Assembly (NCBI GenBank): GCA_021299715.1
Contig: JAJTEL010000006.1
Location: forward strand, 1 to 64,000
Length of the DNA stretch: 64,000 nucleotides
Source: Ilumatobacteraceae bacterium
Lineage (GTDB): Bacteria > Actinomycetota > Acidimicrobiia > Acidimicrobiales > Ilumatobacteraceae
Direction: 5' to 3'
Shown: piece by piece, positions 1 to 9,001 of the stretch
Numbering within the stretch: position 1 is the stretch's first letter
Layout: every line of letters starts with the position of its first letter
Notes under the pieces: model-generated
The model's input: the letters and a program-made list of their open reading frames with translations, nothing else
Told to the model about the DNA's origin: nothing
The model's database searches: none
Program-made: the position numbers and the translations under genes

Positions 1-41
1 GAGTCGGGAATTGAAGCCGCAGATAGCCTCGCATAGCACCA

Positions 42-118
42 CGGGGTGTGGCGCAGCTTGGTAGCGCGCGTCGTTCGGGACGACGAGGCCGCAGGTTCAA
101 ATCCTGTCACCCCGACCA
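42..118 (+). tRNA. tRNA-Pro (anticodon CGG)
   Basis: This is a 77-base cloverleaf. The acceptor arm CGGGGTG pairs with CACCCCG, the anticodon arm is CGTCG-TTCGGGA-CGACG with CGG at positions 34-36, and the T arm carries GGTTCAAATCC. The discriminator A and a genomically encoded CCA (116-118) complete the 3' end. It reads the proline codon CCG. A hairpin terminator follows directly. Confidence 0.95.
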
Positions 119-124
119 GGTTGC

Positions 125-150
125 AATGAGCCGCTGATGCGGCTCATTTT

Positions 151-153
<3 letters not shown>
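125..153 (+). terminator. Rho-independent terminator of tRNA-Pro
   Basis: A perfect 10-bp stem (AATGAGCCGC / GCGGCTCATT) with a TGAT loop is followed by a T run. The T tract overlaps the stop codon of the convergent asd gene. On the other strand no T tract follows, so it should stop only tRNA-Pro transcripts. Confidence 0.85.
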
Positions 154-1179
<1,026 letters not shown>

Positions 1180-1181
1180 TC

Positions 1182-1187
1182 AGGCTA
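1182..1187 (-). promoter_or_regulatory. -10 element of asd (leaderless)
   Basis: TAGCCT on the minus strand lies 8 bases before the asd ATG and overlaps the TAG stop of the upstream methyltransferase. There is no Shine-Dalgarno sequence in the gap. Confidence 0.55.
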
Positions 1188-2030
1188 ATGGCAGCGTGCG
1201 AGCAGCCACCAATGACTTTTATTAGCCACATCTAAATCACGCTGAGTGACAGGGTTTCCGTTGTAGGTCACAGAGCGTTGTGGGCGACCTGGGTGATGCA
1301 ATATGACCAACTCGTCGAACTGAACATTCGATGCCTGCAGGAGAGCGAGCACCCGTCGAGGATCAAGTCGATTGGCTTGCCACCCCAAGCGGGTAGACCA
1401 CCGCCATTGCGACAATCTTTGCCCTGCCACAGGAATTCGCCACAACAGACGCATGACTGCGCCGGCTGGAACAAGAACGACGTCGGCTGGAACCCACGTG
1501 CGATAGTTCAATGCAATGTGACCACCAGGCTTCACCACTCGAAGTGCTTCGGTGGTGAGCCGTAATGCATCACTGGCTTTGCAGTGTTGAAGTGTGATGT
1601 ACGAAAACACTGCATCAACAGAATTGTCGCTAACTGAAATTGAACTGCCATCAGCAATGTGAACAGTGCGAAGAGTGTTCACACGACCAAATCGCGCGAC
1701 GGTTTCGCGACACCGCTCAAGAAATGCAGCATCGACATCTGTTGCAACAACTGATGAAAACTTGCGAGACAACGCAGAGGTCATACGCCCAATGCCCGAC
1801 CCAATTTCAAGAACTGACGACTGACCAGCAATTGAATTCCAGCCGAATCGGTCGAGATAAATGTCAACTTCGGCGTCGCCCGTCTTCACAAACTCATCAA
1901 GTGTGAGAGAGCTGCCAGTCTGGTTATTGAAGACCCAACCAGTGTCGCGTACTACTTCATCGGCATTTCGTCGCATCTCGGCACGCGTACCAGCAGCACG
2001 CCATGGGATGAGTTGACGACGAAGTGCCAT
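1185..2030 (-). CDS. Class I SAM-dependent methyltransferase
   Basis: The protein has 281 residues. It shows the class I methyltransferase motif I (VLEIGSGIGRM, about residues 73-83), the acidic residue ending strand beta-2 (VVATDVDAAFL) and a motif IV region (VDAVFSYITLQH). The substrate cannot be read from sequence; the fold suits small molecules as well as lipids or quinones. The gene sits between lysC and asd on the same strand, an unusual interruption of that gene pair. A CATACT hexamer ends 6 bases before the ATG, so it may start its own leaderless transcript. A role in lysine synthesis is not implied. Confidence 0.85.
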   Translation of the reverse strand: MALRRQLIPWRAAGTRAEMRRNADEVVRDTGWVFNNQTGSSLTLDEFVKTGDAEVDIYLDRFGWNSIAGQSSVLEIGSGIGRMTSALSRKFSSVVATDVDAAFLERCRETVARFGRVNTLRTVHIADGSSISVSDNSVDAVFSYITLQHCKASDALRLTTEALRVVKPGGHIALNYRTWVPADVVLVPAGAVMRLLWRIPVAGQRLSQWRWSTRLGWQANRLDPRRVLALLQASNVQFDELVILHHPGRPQRSVTYNGNPVTQRDLDVANKSHWWLLARCH

Positions 2031-2036
2031 GCTTCG

Positions 2037-2042
2037 AGTATG
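2037..2042 (-). promoter_or_regulatory. -10 element of the methyltransferase gene
   Basis: CATACT on the minus strand ends 6 bases before the ATG at 2030, with no ribosome-binding site between. The same arrangement precedes the ethylmalonyl-CoA mutase gene. Confidence 0.4.
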
Positions 2043-2051
2043 GCAGGCGAG

Positions 2052-2564
2052 TTACTTGCGTTCGGGCAATGGTGCCGAATAGGCGGTACCAGAGTCCAAA
2101 CCAAATGCCGTATGGAGCGAGCGAACGGCCGATTCCATGTCTGCAGATGACACCACTACCGACACACGAATGGTGCTGGTAGAGATCATGTGAATGTTGA
2201 TGTTGTTGTCTGCAAGAACACGGAACATTTTTGCTGCAACACCTGGGCTGGTTTTCATTCCGGCCCCCACTAATGACACTTTTGCAATGTCTGATTCGTG
2301 AGAGACACCTTGTGCGCCAATTTCTTTAGACACTCGCGACACGATGTCTTCTGCAACCTTCATGTCGGCTTTGGGAACCGTGAAAGAGATATCTGTCAGA
2401 CCATCTTTTGACGTGTTCTGAACAATCATGTCGACGTTGATGTTTGCGTTCGCCAAGTTTTCGAACACTGCCGCAGAAATACCTGGGCGGTCGGGAACAC
2501 CAAGCAACGTGACTTTGGATTCACTTGCGTCGTGCACGACACCAGAAATGATTGGTTCTTCCAT
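2052..2564 (-). CDS. lysC: Aspartate kinase beta subunit, internal in-frame start
   Basis: In Corynebacterium glutamicum and Bacillus subtilis aspartate kinase is an alpha2beta2 complex, with beta translated from an internal start in the same frame. Here an in-frame ATG (2564) opens the peptide [20 protein letters not shown], which aligns with the known corynebacterial beta start (MEEAVLTGV as I recall it). A perfect AAGGAG lies 8 bases upstream, although most genes around it lack such a site. The product would be 170 residues containing only the two ACT domains, close to the corynebacterial beta size. Translation from this site is an inference. Confidence 0.75.
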   Translation of the reverse strand: MEEPIISGVVHDASESKVTLLGVPDRPGISAAVFENLANANINVDMIVQNTSKDGLTDISFTVPKADMKVAEDIVSRVSKEIGAQGVSHESDIAKVSLVGAGMKTSPGVAAKMFRVLADNNINIHMISTSTIRVSVVVSSADMESAVRSLHTAFGLDSGTAYSAPLPERK

Positions 2565-3314
2565 GGAGGATTCTCCTTGTGACTTTTCCACGCTGACCCA
2601 TGTGCCGTGTTCCCAAGTGAAACTGGAACGAACATGAATGGGAACGTTGTGATTACGGGCGAATTCAACTGAACGAAGTGCGAGAACTTTGCTACCTACT
2701 CCGGCCATTTCAAGCATTTCGTCAAACTGAAGATGCGACAGCTTGCGCGCTTGAGGCGCAATGCGCGGGTCTGCGGAAAAAACTCCGGTGACGTCTGTAT
2801 AGATTTCGCACACGTCGGCATTCAATGCGGCAGCAAGCGCAACTGCTGTGGTGTCACTTCCGCCACGACCAAGTGTGGTGATTTCTGAGTCGGTGGAGAC
2901 GCCTTGGAATCCGGCAACCACCACAACTTTTCCTTCGGCAAGAGCATCGCGAACGCGATCACCCTTCACTTCAAGAATTTTTGCTTTGGTGTGAATGGTG
3001 TCGGTGATAATGCCCACCTGCGACCCCGTAAAACTGACGGCCTCTACGCCCACCCCGGCAAGGGCCATTGACAGCAGTGCCATAGAGATTCGCTCACCGG
3101 TCGTGAGCAACATGTCCATTTCGCGACCCGGATGTATATCGGAGACAGCATTGGCAAGACCCAGCAGGTTGTCGGTGGTTTTCCCCATGGCCGACACCAC
3201 CACAACCACGTCGTTTCCGTGCTTGCGCGTAAAGGCCACATGGTCGGCAACGGACTTAATGCGGTCGGGGTCAGCTACCGAAGTGCCGCCATATTTCTGA
3301 ACGATGAGAGCCAC
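2052..3314 (-). CDS. lysC: Aspartate kinase, alpha subunit (full length)
   Basis: Aspartate kinase phosphorylates aspartate to aspartyl phosphate, the first step of the aspartate family pathway, and is normally inhibited by lysine and/or threonine. The amino-acid-kinase domain begins with the phosphate loop QKYGGTSV and is followed by two ACT domains ([15 protein letters not shown] and [18 protein letters not shown]). I place the start at GTG 3314, giving 420 residues: the family begins [10 protein letters not shown], and TAGCCT ends 9 bases upstream. A TTG at 3323 with AGGGG ahead of it is the alternative. The gene contains an internal start for a separate beta subunit. It is divergent from the cyclophilin gene. 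Confidence 0.95.
   Translation of the reverse strand: MALIVQKYGGTSVADPDRIKSVADHVAFTRKHGNDVVVVVSAMGKTTDNLLGLANAVSDIHPGREMDMLLTTGERISMALLSMALAGVGVEAVSFTGSQVGIITDTIHTKAKILEVKGDRVRDALAEGKVVVVAGFQGVSTDSEITTLGRGGSDTTAVALAAALNADVCEIYTDVTGVFSADPRIAPQARKLSHLQFDEMLEMAGVGSKVLALRSVEFARNHNVPIHVRSSFTWEHGTWVSVEKSQGESSMEEPIISGVVHDASESKVTLLGVPDRPGISAAVFENLANANINVDMIVQNTSKDGLTDISFTVPKADMKVAEDIVSRVSKEIGAQGVSHESDIAKVSLVGAGMKTSPGVAAKMFRVLADNNINIHMISTSTIRVSVVVSSADMESAVRSLHTAFGLDSGTAYSAPLPERK
2573..2578 (-). promoter_or_regulatory. Shine-Dalgarno inside lysC for the beta subunit
   Basis: AAGGAG on the minus strand ends 8 bases before the internal ATG at 2564. It is a strong ribosome-binding site inside a coding region, and it decides the beta-subunit start. 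Confidence 0.7.
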
Positions 3315-3323
3315 TGTTGTCAA

Positions 3324-3347
3324 AGGCTACCCCTGTGCGACTAACCT
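3324..3347. promoter_or_regulatory. Divergent -10 elements of lysC and the cyclophilin gene
   Basis: TAGCCT (3329-3324, minus) ends 9 bases before the lysC GTG, and TAACCT (3342-3347, plus) ends 9 bases before the cyclophilin GTG. The two -10 elements are only 12 bases apart, so the polymerases probably compete for this site. Confidence 0.5.
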
Positions 3348-3356
3348 GCCGACTTC

Positions 3357-4160
3357 GTGGGAACAGATAAAAGAGCACGCCAAAAAGCCAACCGAGATCG
3401 CGCACGCCAAGAGCGCATCCGCAAGCAAAAGATGACCAAGGTCCGCAAACGCGGCGTGATTCTCGGCGTGGGCATCCCCGCCATTGTTCTTGCTCTCTTC
3501 CTCATTTCTCGTCTCGCCACTGGTGACGACGCAACCGTCATCTCTGCAACCACTGCTCCTCCTGTCTCAAACTCAGCAGGTGTTGCTGAAGGCGAGACAG
3601 AATGTCCCAAGGCCGACGGAACCCAAGAGAAAGTGGCGTCATTTGCTTCGCCAATGAAGAAGTGCATTGATGAGTCAAAGTCGTATTCCGCAACATTCGA
3701 CACCACCGAAGGCGAAATTGTTGTTGAACTCAATACGGCGTCAGTACCAGGCACCGTGAACAACTTCGTTGCGCTCTCTCGCTACAAGTACTACGACGGT
3801 TCTGTCATCTTCCGTACCGACCCCAGCATCGACATCATCCAAGGTGGCGGCAAGACCAACACCGACAACCCTGGCTATTCCATTCCCGACGAAGGCGGAC
3901 CGTTCGCTTACGCTGAGGGTGACTTGGTCATGGCACGTGGTTCCGAGCCCAACTCCGGTGGCGGACAATTCTTCTTCGTTACTGGTCCGAAGGCATCTCT
4001 TCTTGATTCGCAAGGCACCTATGTGACCTTTGGAAAAATCACGAAGGGGCTCGATGTTGCTAAAGCCATCATGGCGCTCCACAAAGCAGACGACAGTGGC
4101 CTTGGTGGAGCACCAAGCCGCACCGTCACCGTTAACTCGGTCACCATCACCGAAAAGTAG
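3357..4160 (+). CDS. Membrane-anchored cyclophilin-type peptidyl-prolyl isomerase
   Basis: The 267-residue protein has a very basic N-terminus (residues 1-32, rich in Arg and Lys), one membrane segment (about 33-51), a Thr/Ala-rich linker and a cyclophilin domain from about residue 108. The domain shows typical strands (FDTTEGEIVVELN, VNNFVALSRYKYYDGSVIFR) and the GGQFFFVTGP segment. It should catalyse proline isomerisation during folding of exported proteins outside the membrane. The canonical catalytic arginine region (FHR in cyclophilin A) reads FRT here, so the active-site geometry may differ. The GTG start is supported by TAACCT 9 bases upstream. Confidence 0.9.
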   Translation: MGTDKRARQKANRDRARQERIRKQKMTKVRKRGVILGVGIPAIVLALFLISRLATGDDATVISATTAPPVSNSAGVAEGETECPKADGTQEKVASFASPMKKCIDESKSYSATFDTTEGEIVVELNTASVPGTVNNFVALSRYKYYDGSVIFRTDPSIDIIQGGGKTNTDNPGYSIPDEGGPFAYAEGDLVMARGSEPNSGGGQFFFVTGPKASLLDSQGTYVTFGKITKGLDVAKAIMALHKADDSGLGGAPSRTVTVNSVTITEK

Positions 4161-4195
4161 AACGCCTGCGTTCTTGCGAATGCAGTCCGTGTTGT

Positions 4196-4201
4196 TAGCC
4201 T
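4196..4201 (+). promoter_or_regulatory. -10 element of the 3-hydroxyacyl-CoA dehydrogenase gene
   Basis: TAGCCT lies 28 bases before the ATG. Here, unlike most neighbours, a short leader with a Shine-Dalgarno GGGAGG (4218-4223, 6 bases before ATG) follows. Confidence 0.5.
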
Positions 4202-4229
4202 CGCCGAGTACTCATTCGGGAGGATTGAC

Positions 4230-5072
4230 ATGAACAAGATCGGCATTTGTGGCTCAGGAATCATGGGCTCAGGCTTGGCAGAAGTTGCGGCAAAGGCGGG
4301 ATACACCGTCATTGTGCGCTCACGTAGCGCAGCAACAGCACAGGCCATGATCACATCCATCGAAAAGGGCCTCGACAAGCAGGTGCAACGCGAGAAGATC
4401 ACCGCTGACGACAAAGCAACCATTCTTGGTCGCCTGTCTGCAACCGACAAAGTGTCTGACCTTGCCGATTGTGATCTTGTCATTGAGTCGGTTGTTGAAG
4501 ATCTGGATGTAAAGAAAGCACTCTTTGCTGAATTGGACAAAGCAGTAAAGCCAAGTGCAATCTTGGCAACCAACACCAGCACATTGCCTGTTGTTGAAAT
4601 GGCAATGGCCACTGGTCGTCCCGACAAGGTGTGCGGCATTCACTTCTTTAACCCTGCAACAGCAATGCCATTGGTTGAAGTTGTTCGCCCCATCACTGCA
4701 TCAGACGAAACAATCGCTGCAGCAAACGACTTCACCGCAAAGTGCGGAAAGAACGGCGTACAAGTTAAGGACCGCGCAGGCTTCATTGTGAACGCGCTTC
4801 TCTTCCCGTACCTCAACAATGCAATTCGCATTTGGGAAACCGGAACCGCATCGATGGAAGACATTGACACCGCAATGAAGGGCGGCTGCAACTTCCCCAT
4901 GGGTCCGTTTGCCCTTCTCGACCTTGTTGGCCTTGATACATCGCTCGCAATTTTGGACGCCTTGTACGCAGAATTTGCAGACTCCAACTATGCCGCCGTA
5001 CCAACGCTGCGTCGTCTTGTTGCTGCAGGAAAACTTGGCCGCAAGAGTGGCGAAGGCTTCTACTCGTACTAA
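4230..5072 (+). CDS. 3-hydroxybutyryl-CoA dehydrogenase family protein
   Basis: This 280-residue enzyme interconverts acetoacetyl-CoA and 3-hydroxybutyryl-CoA, or longer homologues. It has the Rossmann motif GICGSGIMGSG at the N-terminus, the conserved IESVVEDLDVK, ATNTSTLPV, and the catalytic histidine in HFFNPA (about H138), followed by the C-terminal dimer domain (GFIVNALL). After strand beta-2 the sequence is VIVRSRS: arginines sit where NAD-specific members have an acidic residue, which suggests NADPH use (inference). It has a Shine-Dalgarno GGGAGG and stands 0.7 kb before ethylmalonyl-CoA mutase, fitting a role in the acetoacetyl-CoA to crotonyl-CoA steps. Confidence 0.9.
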   Translation: MNKIGICGSGIMGSGLAEVAAKAGYTVIVRSRSAATAQAMITSIEKGLDKQVQREKITADDKATILGRLSATDKVSDLADCDLVIESVVEDLDVKKALFAELDKAVKPSAILATNTSTLPVVEMAMATGRPDKVCGIHFFNPATAMPLVEVVRPITASDETIAAANDFTAKCGKNGVQVKDRAGFIVNALLFPYLNNAIRIWETGTASMEDIDTAMKGGCNFPMGPFALLDLVGLDTSLAILDALYAEFADSNYAAVPTLRRLVAAGKLGRKSGEGFYSY

Positions 5073-5076
5073 CCCA

Positions 5077-5082
5077 TAGTCT
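5077..5082 (+). promoter_or_regulatory. -10 element of aat (leaderless)
   Basis: TAGTCT ends 7 bases before the GTG start of aat. There is no ribosome-binding site in between. Confidence 0.5.
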
Positions 5083-5089
5083 CGGTGTC

Positions 5090-5725
5090 GTGAAGACGCC
5101 AACCGACTGCAGGTGGAACTTTCCACCGTCACACAAGTGGCCTAGTCGCGACTTCATTATTCCTGGTGCAGATCTTGAACCAGACACGTTGCTGTACGCA
5201 TATGCACACGGATTGTTCCCCATGTACGCAGAAGGCGAGCTGTGGTGGTGGTCTCCTGTTCACCGTGGAATCATTCCGATCTTCGGATTCCACGCGTCGC
5301 GCACCTTGAAGAAAAACGTGCGTAGGTTTACGTGCAGTGTGAACACTGACTTTGAAGGAGTCATGAAAGCATGCGCGGCGAATCACTCAGAAGGTGAATG
5401 GATTACTCATGAGTTCATTGATGCCTACAGCCGTCTGCACACACTTGGTCACGCGCACAGTGTTGAAGTACGAGATGCCTCCGGAGACTTGGTGGGCGGT
5501 GTTTACGGCATTCGCATCAACAACTTCTTTGCCGGAGAATCCATGTTTCACACCGAGACCGACGCATCAAAAGTGGCGCTGTTGTACTTAGTTGAGCTCA
5601 TGCAACTAGACGGCATGTTGTTATTCGACACGCAATGGCTGACCGACCACCTTGCCAGCCTTGGGGGAATTGAGATTCCACGTCGGGAATACCTAGAACT
5701 TCTGGCGTCAGCAGTGGCTGAATAG
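5090..5725 (+). CDS. aat: Leucyl/phenylalanyl-tRNA-protein transferase
   Basis: Aat transfers Leu or Phe from tRNA to proteins with N-terminal Arg or Lys, marking them for Clp-dependent degradation (N-degron pathway). The 211-residue protein has the family hallmarks: YAYAHGLFPMY near the N-terminus, WWSPVHRGIIP, and VGGVYGI followed by FFAGESMFH and the DTQW segment. The GTG start is supported by TAGTCT 7 bases upstream. It lies between two acyl-CoA genes but is functionally unrelated to them. Confidence 0.95.
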   Translation: MKTPTDCRWNFPPSHKWPSRDFIIPGADLEPDTLLYAYAHGLFPMYAEGELWWWSPVHRGIIPIFGFHASRTLKKNVRRFTCSVNTDFEGVMKACAANHSEGEWITHEFIDAYSRLHTLGHAHSVEVRDASGDLVGGVYGIRINNFFAGESMFHTETDASKVALLYLVELMQLDGMLLFDTQWLTDHLASLGGIEIPRREYLELLASAVAE

Positions 5726-5759
5726 CCCATTTTTGGTGTCTTTCCGTGCATCTCGTTGC

Positions 5760-5765
5760 CATACT
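5760..5765 (+). promoter_or_regulatory. -10 element of ethylmalonyl-CoA mutase
   Basis: CATACT ends 6 bases before the GTG start. No Shine-Dalgarno sequence is visible. Confidence 0.4.
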
Positions 5766-5771
5766 TGACCC

Positions 5772-7733
5772 GTGACAGACGCAAGCACTCCCCGCCGCGA
5801 TGACCCGTGGTTAATGCGCACCTACTCGGGCCATTCCACTGCCGCCGCGTCCAACCAGCTGTACAGAACCAACCTTGCAAAAGGCCAAACAGGTCTGTCC
5901 ATTGCTTTCGACCTTCCCACCCAAACGGGATACGACCCCGACCACATTCTCGCCAGTGGCGAAGTTGGAAAAGTTGGTGTGCCTGTGTCCCACCTTGGGC
6001 ACATGCGCACACTTCTGAACTCCATTCCGCCAGGAAAAATGAATACGTCTATGACCATCAATGCCACTGCGGCATGGATGCTTGCGTTGTACGTTGCAAA
6101 CGCACGTGAACAAGGCGTGTCGTCTCACGAACTACGCGGCACAACGCAGAACGACATCGTGAAGGAATATCTGTCGCGAGGAACATACATTTTCCCACCG
6201 GCCCCATCGAAGCGTCTCATTGTTGACATGGTGGCATGGTGTGCACAGAATGCTCCGAAGTGGAACCCCATGAATGTGTGTTCCTATCACTTGCAAGAAG
6301 CAGGTGCTACACCTGTTCAAGAAATTGCATATTCACTCGCAACCGCAGTTGATGTCTTGGACGCGGTTCGTGCAAGTGGTCAAGTAGACGACGAACAGTT
6401 TGATCAGGTGTTCGGATCAATTTCATTCTTTGTGAATGCTGGCATTCGTTTTGTTGAAGAAGTGTGCAAAATGCGCGCATTCACTGAATTGTGGGATCGC
6501 ATTGGTCGTGAGCGCTACAACGTTACCGATGCAAAAGCACGACGCTTTCGCTATGGCGTTCAAGTGAACTCACTTGGACTCACTGAAGCACAACCAGAGA
6601 ACAACATTCAACGCATCGTGTTGGAAATGCTCGCTGTCACACTTTCCAAAAAGGCTCGTGCACGAAGCGTGCAGTTGCCCGCATGGAACGAAGCACTGGG
6701 ACTTCCCCGCCCGTGGGATCAGCAGTGGTCTCTTCGTATGCAGCAAGTGTTGGCATTCGAATCCGATTTGCTTGAGTATGAAGACATCTTTGACGGCTCG
6801 AAAGTAATTGAAGGTCGTACCGCAGAACTTCGCGATGCTGCGTGGGCAGAGTTTGAAGAAGTCATGTCGTTGGGCGGCGCATTCAACGCAGTCGATGAAT
6901 TAAAAGGTCGTCTCGTGCGATCAATGGCCGAACGCACTCGTCGTATTGAATCTGGCGAACAAGTGGTTGTTGGCGTGAACTCGTACACCGAATCTGAAGA
7001 CAGCCCACTTGCTACTCCTGGCAACATCTTGGTGGTAGACCCCGCTGTAGAAACAGAAATGATTGCCGACGTCGAAAAGTGGCGTTCAGCGCGCGATGCA
7101 GCCCGCGTTCAATCAGCACTCACCCGTCTGCGTGATGCCGCAGTCTCGGGCGAGAACATCATGGAGCCATCCATCGAGTTGGCAGAAGCAGGCGGAACCA
7201 CAGGTGAGTGGTCACAGGTGCTTCGTGAAGTATTTGGTGAATTCCGCGCGCCCACTGGTGTTGGCGCTGCTGTAGGTCGCCGAACAAACGCTCTGTCCGC
7301 TGTGGCGGACTATGTACGAACCATTCCTGGTGGACCCCCACGATTCCTGGTCGCAAAGCCAGGACTTGACGGCCACTCCAATGGCGCCGAACAAATTGCA
7401 GTGGCGGCTCGTGATGCTGGCATGGAAGTGGTGTACAGCGGCATTCGTCTCACACCCGAACAAATTGTTGCTAGCGCTCGCGATGAAGACCCGGACGTGG
7501 TGGGCCTGTCCATCCTGTCGGGTTCACACCTTCAATTGGTCCCCGATGTTGTTCGTCGTCTTCGCGCAGAAGGCGTTGATGCGCCTGTCATTGTCGGCGG
7601 AATCATTCCCGAAGAAGATCGAACTCGCTTGGCAAATGAAGGCGTTGCGGCGGTGTACACGCCAAAAGACTTCGACATTGCCCGCATTATGCGCGAAGTG
7701 GCCGAATTGGCTGCTGCACACCGCAACAACTAA
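5772..7733 (+). CDS. meaA: Ethylmalonyl-CoA mutase (MeaA-type, B12-dependent)
   Basis: The enzyme rearranges (2R)-ethylmalonyl-CoA to (2S)-methylsuccinyl-CoA by a coenzyme B12 radical mechanism. The 653-residue protein carries the substrate-binding barrel with AFDLPTQTGYDPDH near residue 45, the form typical of ethylmalonyl-CoA mutases rather than methylmalonyl-CoA mutase (AFDLATHRGYDSDH). The C-terminal B12 domain (from about residue 530) has the cobalt-ligand motif LDGHSNG, SILSGSH and VGGIIP. Barrel and B12 domain are on one chain. Crotonyl-CoA carboxylase/reductase and the epimerase lie 23 kb away. The GTG start follows CATACT by 6 bases. Confidence 0.9.
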   Translation: MTDASTPRRDDPWLMRTYSGHSTAAASNQLYRTNLAKGQTGLSIAFDLPTQTGYDPDHILASGEVGKVGVPVSHLGHMRTLLNSIPPGKMNTSMTINATAAWMLALYVANAREQGVSSHELRGTTQNDIVKEYLSRGTYIFPPAPSKRLIVDMVAWCAQNAPKWNPMNVCSYHLQEAGATPVQEIAYSLATAVDVLDAVRASGQVDDEQFDQVFGSISFFVNAGIRFVEEVCKMRAFTELWDRIGRERYNVTDAKARRFRYGVQVNSLGLTEAQPENNIQRIVLEMLAVTLSKKARARSVQLPAWNEALGLPRPWDQQWSLRMQQVLAFESDLLEYEDIFDGSKVIEGRTAELRDAAWAEFEEVMSLGGAFNAVDELKGRLVRSMAERTRRIESGEQVVVGVNSYTESEDSPLATPGNILVVDPAVETEMIADVEKWRSARDAARVQSALTRLRDAAVSGENIMEPSIELAEAGGTTGEWSQVLREVFGEFRAPTGVGAAVGRRTNALSAVADYVRTIPGGPPRFLVAKPGLDGHSNGAEQIAVAARDAGMEVVYSGIRLTPEQIVASARDEDPDVVGLSILSGSHLQLVPDVVRRLRAEGVDAPVIVGGIIPEEDRTRLANEGVAAVYTPKDFDIARIMREVAELAAAHRNN

Positions 7734-7781
7734 TTCGCTCATTTGGGGAATGATGAACTCCTCTCGCGTGTTTCATTCAAC

Positions 7782-8264
7782 ATGAGCATTTACTCCACAC
7801 CTATTTCAACTCTCGACGGCCAACCGAACGCATTGTCGTCTCTTGAAGGAAAAGTCACTCTTGTAGTGAATGTTGCAAGTAAGTGCGGCCTTACCCCTCA
7901 ATACGAGCAACTTGAGCAATTGCAAAAGAACTATGCATCACGTGGGTTCAGCGTGATTGGTGTTCCTTGCAACCAGTTCCTTGGCCAAGAACCAGGTACT
8001 GCAGAAGAAATTGCAACGTTCTGCTCGTCAACTTATGGCGTTACGTTTCCACTCACCGAAAAGATTGAGGTGAACGGAGATAATCGTCATCCGTTATACG
8101 AATCTCTCACTCCAGTTGTAGATGAAGAAGGCGTCAATGGCGACATTCGTTGGAACTTTGAAAAGTTCCTCGTCGGTCGTGACGGTTCGGTCATTGCACG
8201 TTTTCATCCAAAGACTGCACCCGATGCAAGTGATGTCATCGCTGCAATTGAAAGCGCGCTGTAA
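7782..8264 (+). CDS. Glutathione peroxidase-like thiol peroxidase
   Basis: This 160-residue thioredoxin-fold peroxidase uses a peroxidatic cysteine (NVASKCGLTPQY) instead of selenocysteine. The catalytic Gln (PCNQF) and the Trp-Asn pair (RWNFEKFLV) are present. Such bacterial enzymes usually take electrons from thioredoxin, which suits actinobacteria that lack glutathione. The reading frame is open from TTG 7743, but the family begins at ATG 7782 (MSIYSTPIS), which I use. Confidence 0.9.
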   Translation: MSIYSTPISTLDGQPNALSSLEGKVTLVVNVASKCGLTPQYEQLEQLQKNYASRGFSVIGVPCNQFLGQEPGTAEEIATFCSSTYGVTFPLTEKIEVNGDNRHPLYESLTPVVDEEGVNGDIRWNFEKFLVGRDGSVIARFHPKTAPDASDVIAAIESAL

Positions 8265-8270
8265 AAATCT

Positions 8271-8966
8271 CTAAGCGTGTTCGCGCGCAATAAACGAATC
8301 GAGAGCAGAACCGCTCTCGAAACTCGTGATAAGTGCGTAACGCGGGAAGTCGTGGTTGTGAACAACAACGTGCCACAGACGTTGCGTGTCCACTACAAAA
8401 CGTGCGCCTTTGCTGAGTGGCACACGACGCTCTGTTGAAGGGTCTGGCAATCCGTCGGGGCCATTGTCCATCAGCAACATATAGCTGTCGGGACTATCGG
8501 TGAGTTCTAGCCACGTACGTACAACCCAGCCTTCATTTTCAGGGTTAAAACGGTTGTTGTCGTCGCGGTGAATAGAGCGAATTGCTTGGTCACGATCTTG
8601 TGGCTCAAGTTTGATAATTCGCACGCGCCCAAAATTCGCGCCAACAGATGACACATAATTTTTCAACGTTGGGGCAAGCGCAGCGTTTGATGTCCACTCG
8701 GCGTCTTTGTCTGTTTTTCCTTTGTCCCAGAAACCACGACAATCGAGTTGTCCATCGGCAGATGCAAGTGGAGCAAAGTTTGTATCGCCACCACTCTTCC
8801 AATCGAAGTACTCCAATGACTCCCACTCATGCGCTGGCACATCGAACGGCGCTGGCTTCAGTGCGACAAACCCGGTCTCGGACAAACAGTCGAGACGCAC
8901 GTGTGGTGTGTGCAATGGAATTGCAACGGACCAATGCTCTTGCGTGGGCCAGAAGGTTGTGGTCAT
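8271..8966 (-). CDS. Putative aspartyl/asparaginyl beta-hydroxylase-like oxygenase
   Basis: The 231-residue protein has a plausible double-stranded beta-helix iron site. An HRD (IHRDDNNRF) and a distal His (RLWHVVVHNHDFPRYAL) with a following Arg resemble the HxD...H...R set of Fe(II)/2-oxoglutarate oxygenases of the aspartyl/asparaginyl hydroxylase group. The substrate is unknown. I place the start at ATG 8966 because TACACT ends 6 bases upstream; an ATG at 9005 would add 13 residues. It is convergent with the peroxidase gene. The assignment rests on motif spacing only. Confidence 0.5.
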   Translation of the reverse strand: MTTTFWPTQEHWSVAIPLHTPHVRLDCLSETGFVALKPAPFDVPAHEWESLEYFDWKSGGDTNFAPLASADGQLDCRGFWDKGKTDKDAEWTSNAALAPTLKNYVSSVGANFGRVRIIKLEPQDRDQAIRSIHRDDNNRFNPENEGWVVRTWLELTDSPDSYMLLMDNGPDGLPDPSTERRVPLSKGARFVVDTQRLWHVVVHNHDFPRYALITSFESGSALDSFIAREHA

Positions 8967-8972
8967 AACTTC

Positions 8973-8978
8973 AGTGTA
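8973..8978 (-). promoter_or_regulatory. -10 element of the putative hydroxylase gene
   Basis: TACACT on the minus strand ends 6 bases before ATG 8966 and supports that start over the upstream ATG at 9005. Confidence 0.45.
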
Positions 8979-9001
8979 AGTACGAATGCGACGCCATGTG
9001 G

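Noticed and set aside
4159-4174. Hairpin AGAACG-CCTG-CGTTCT after the cyclophilin gene as a terminator
   Set aside because: The stem is only 6 bp and no T tract follows; at best a weak pause.
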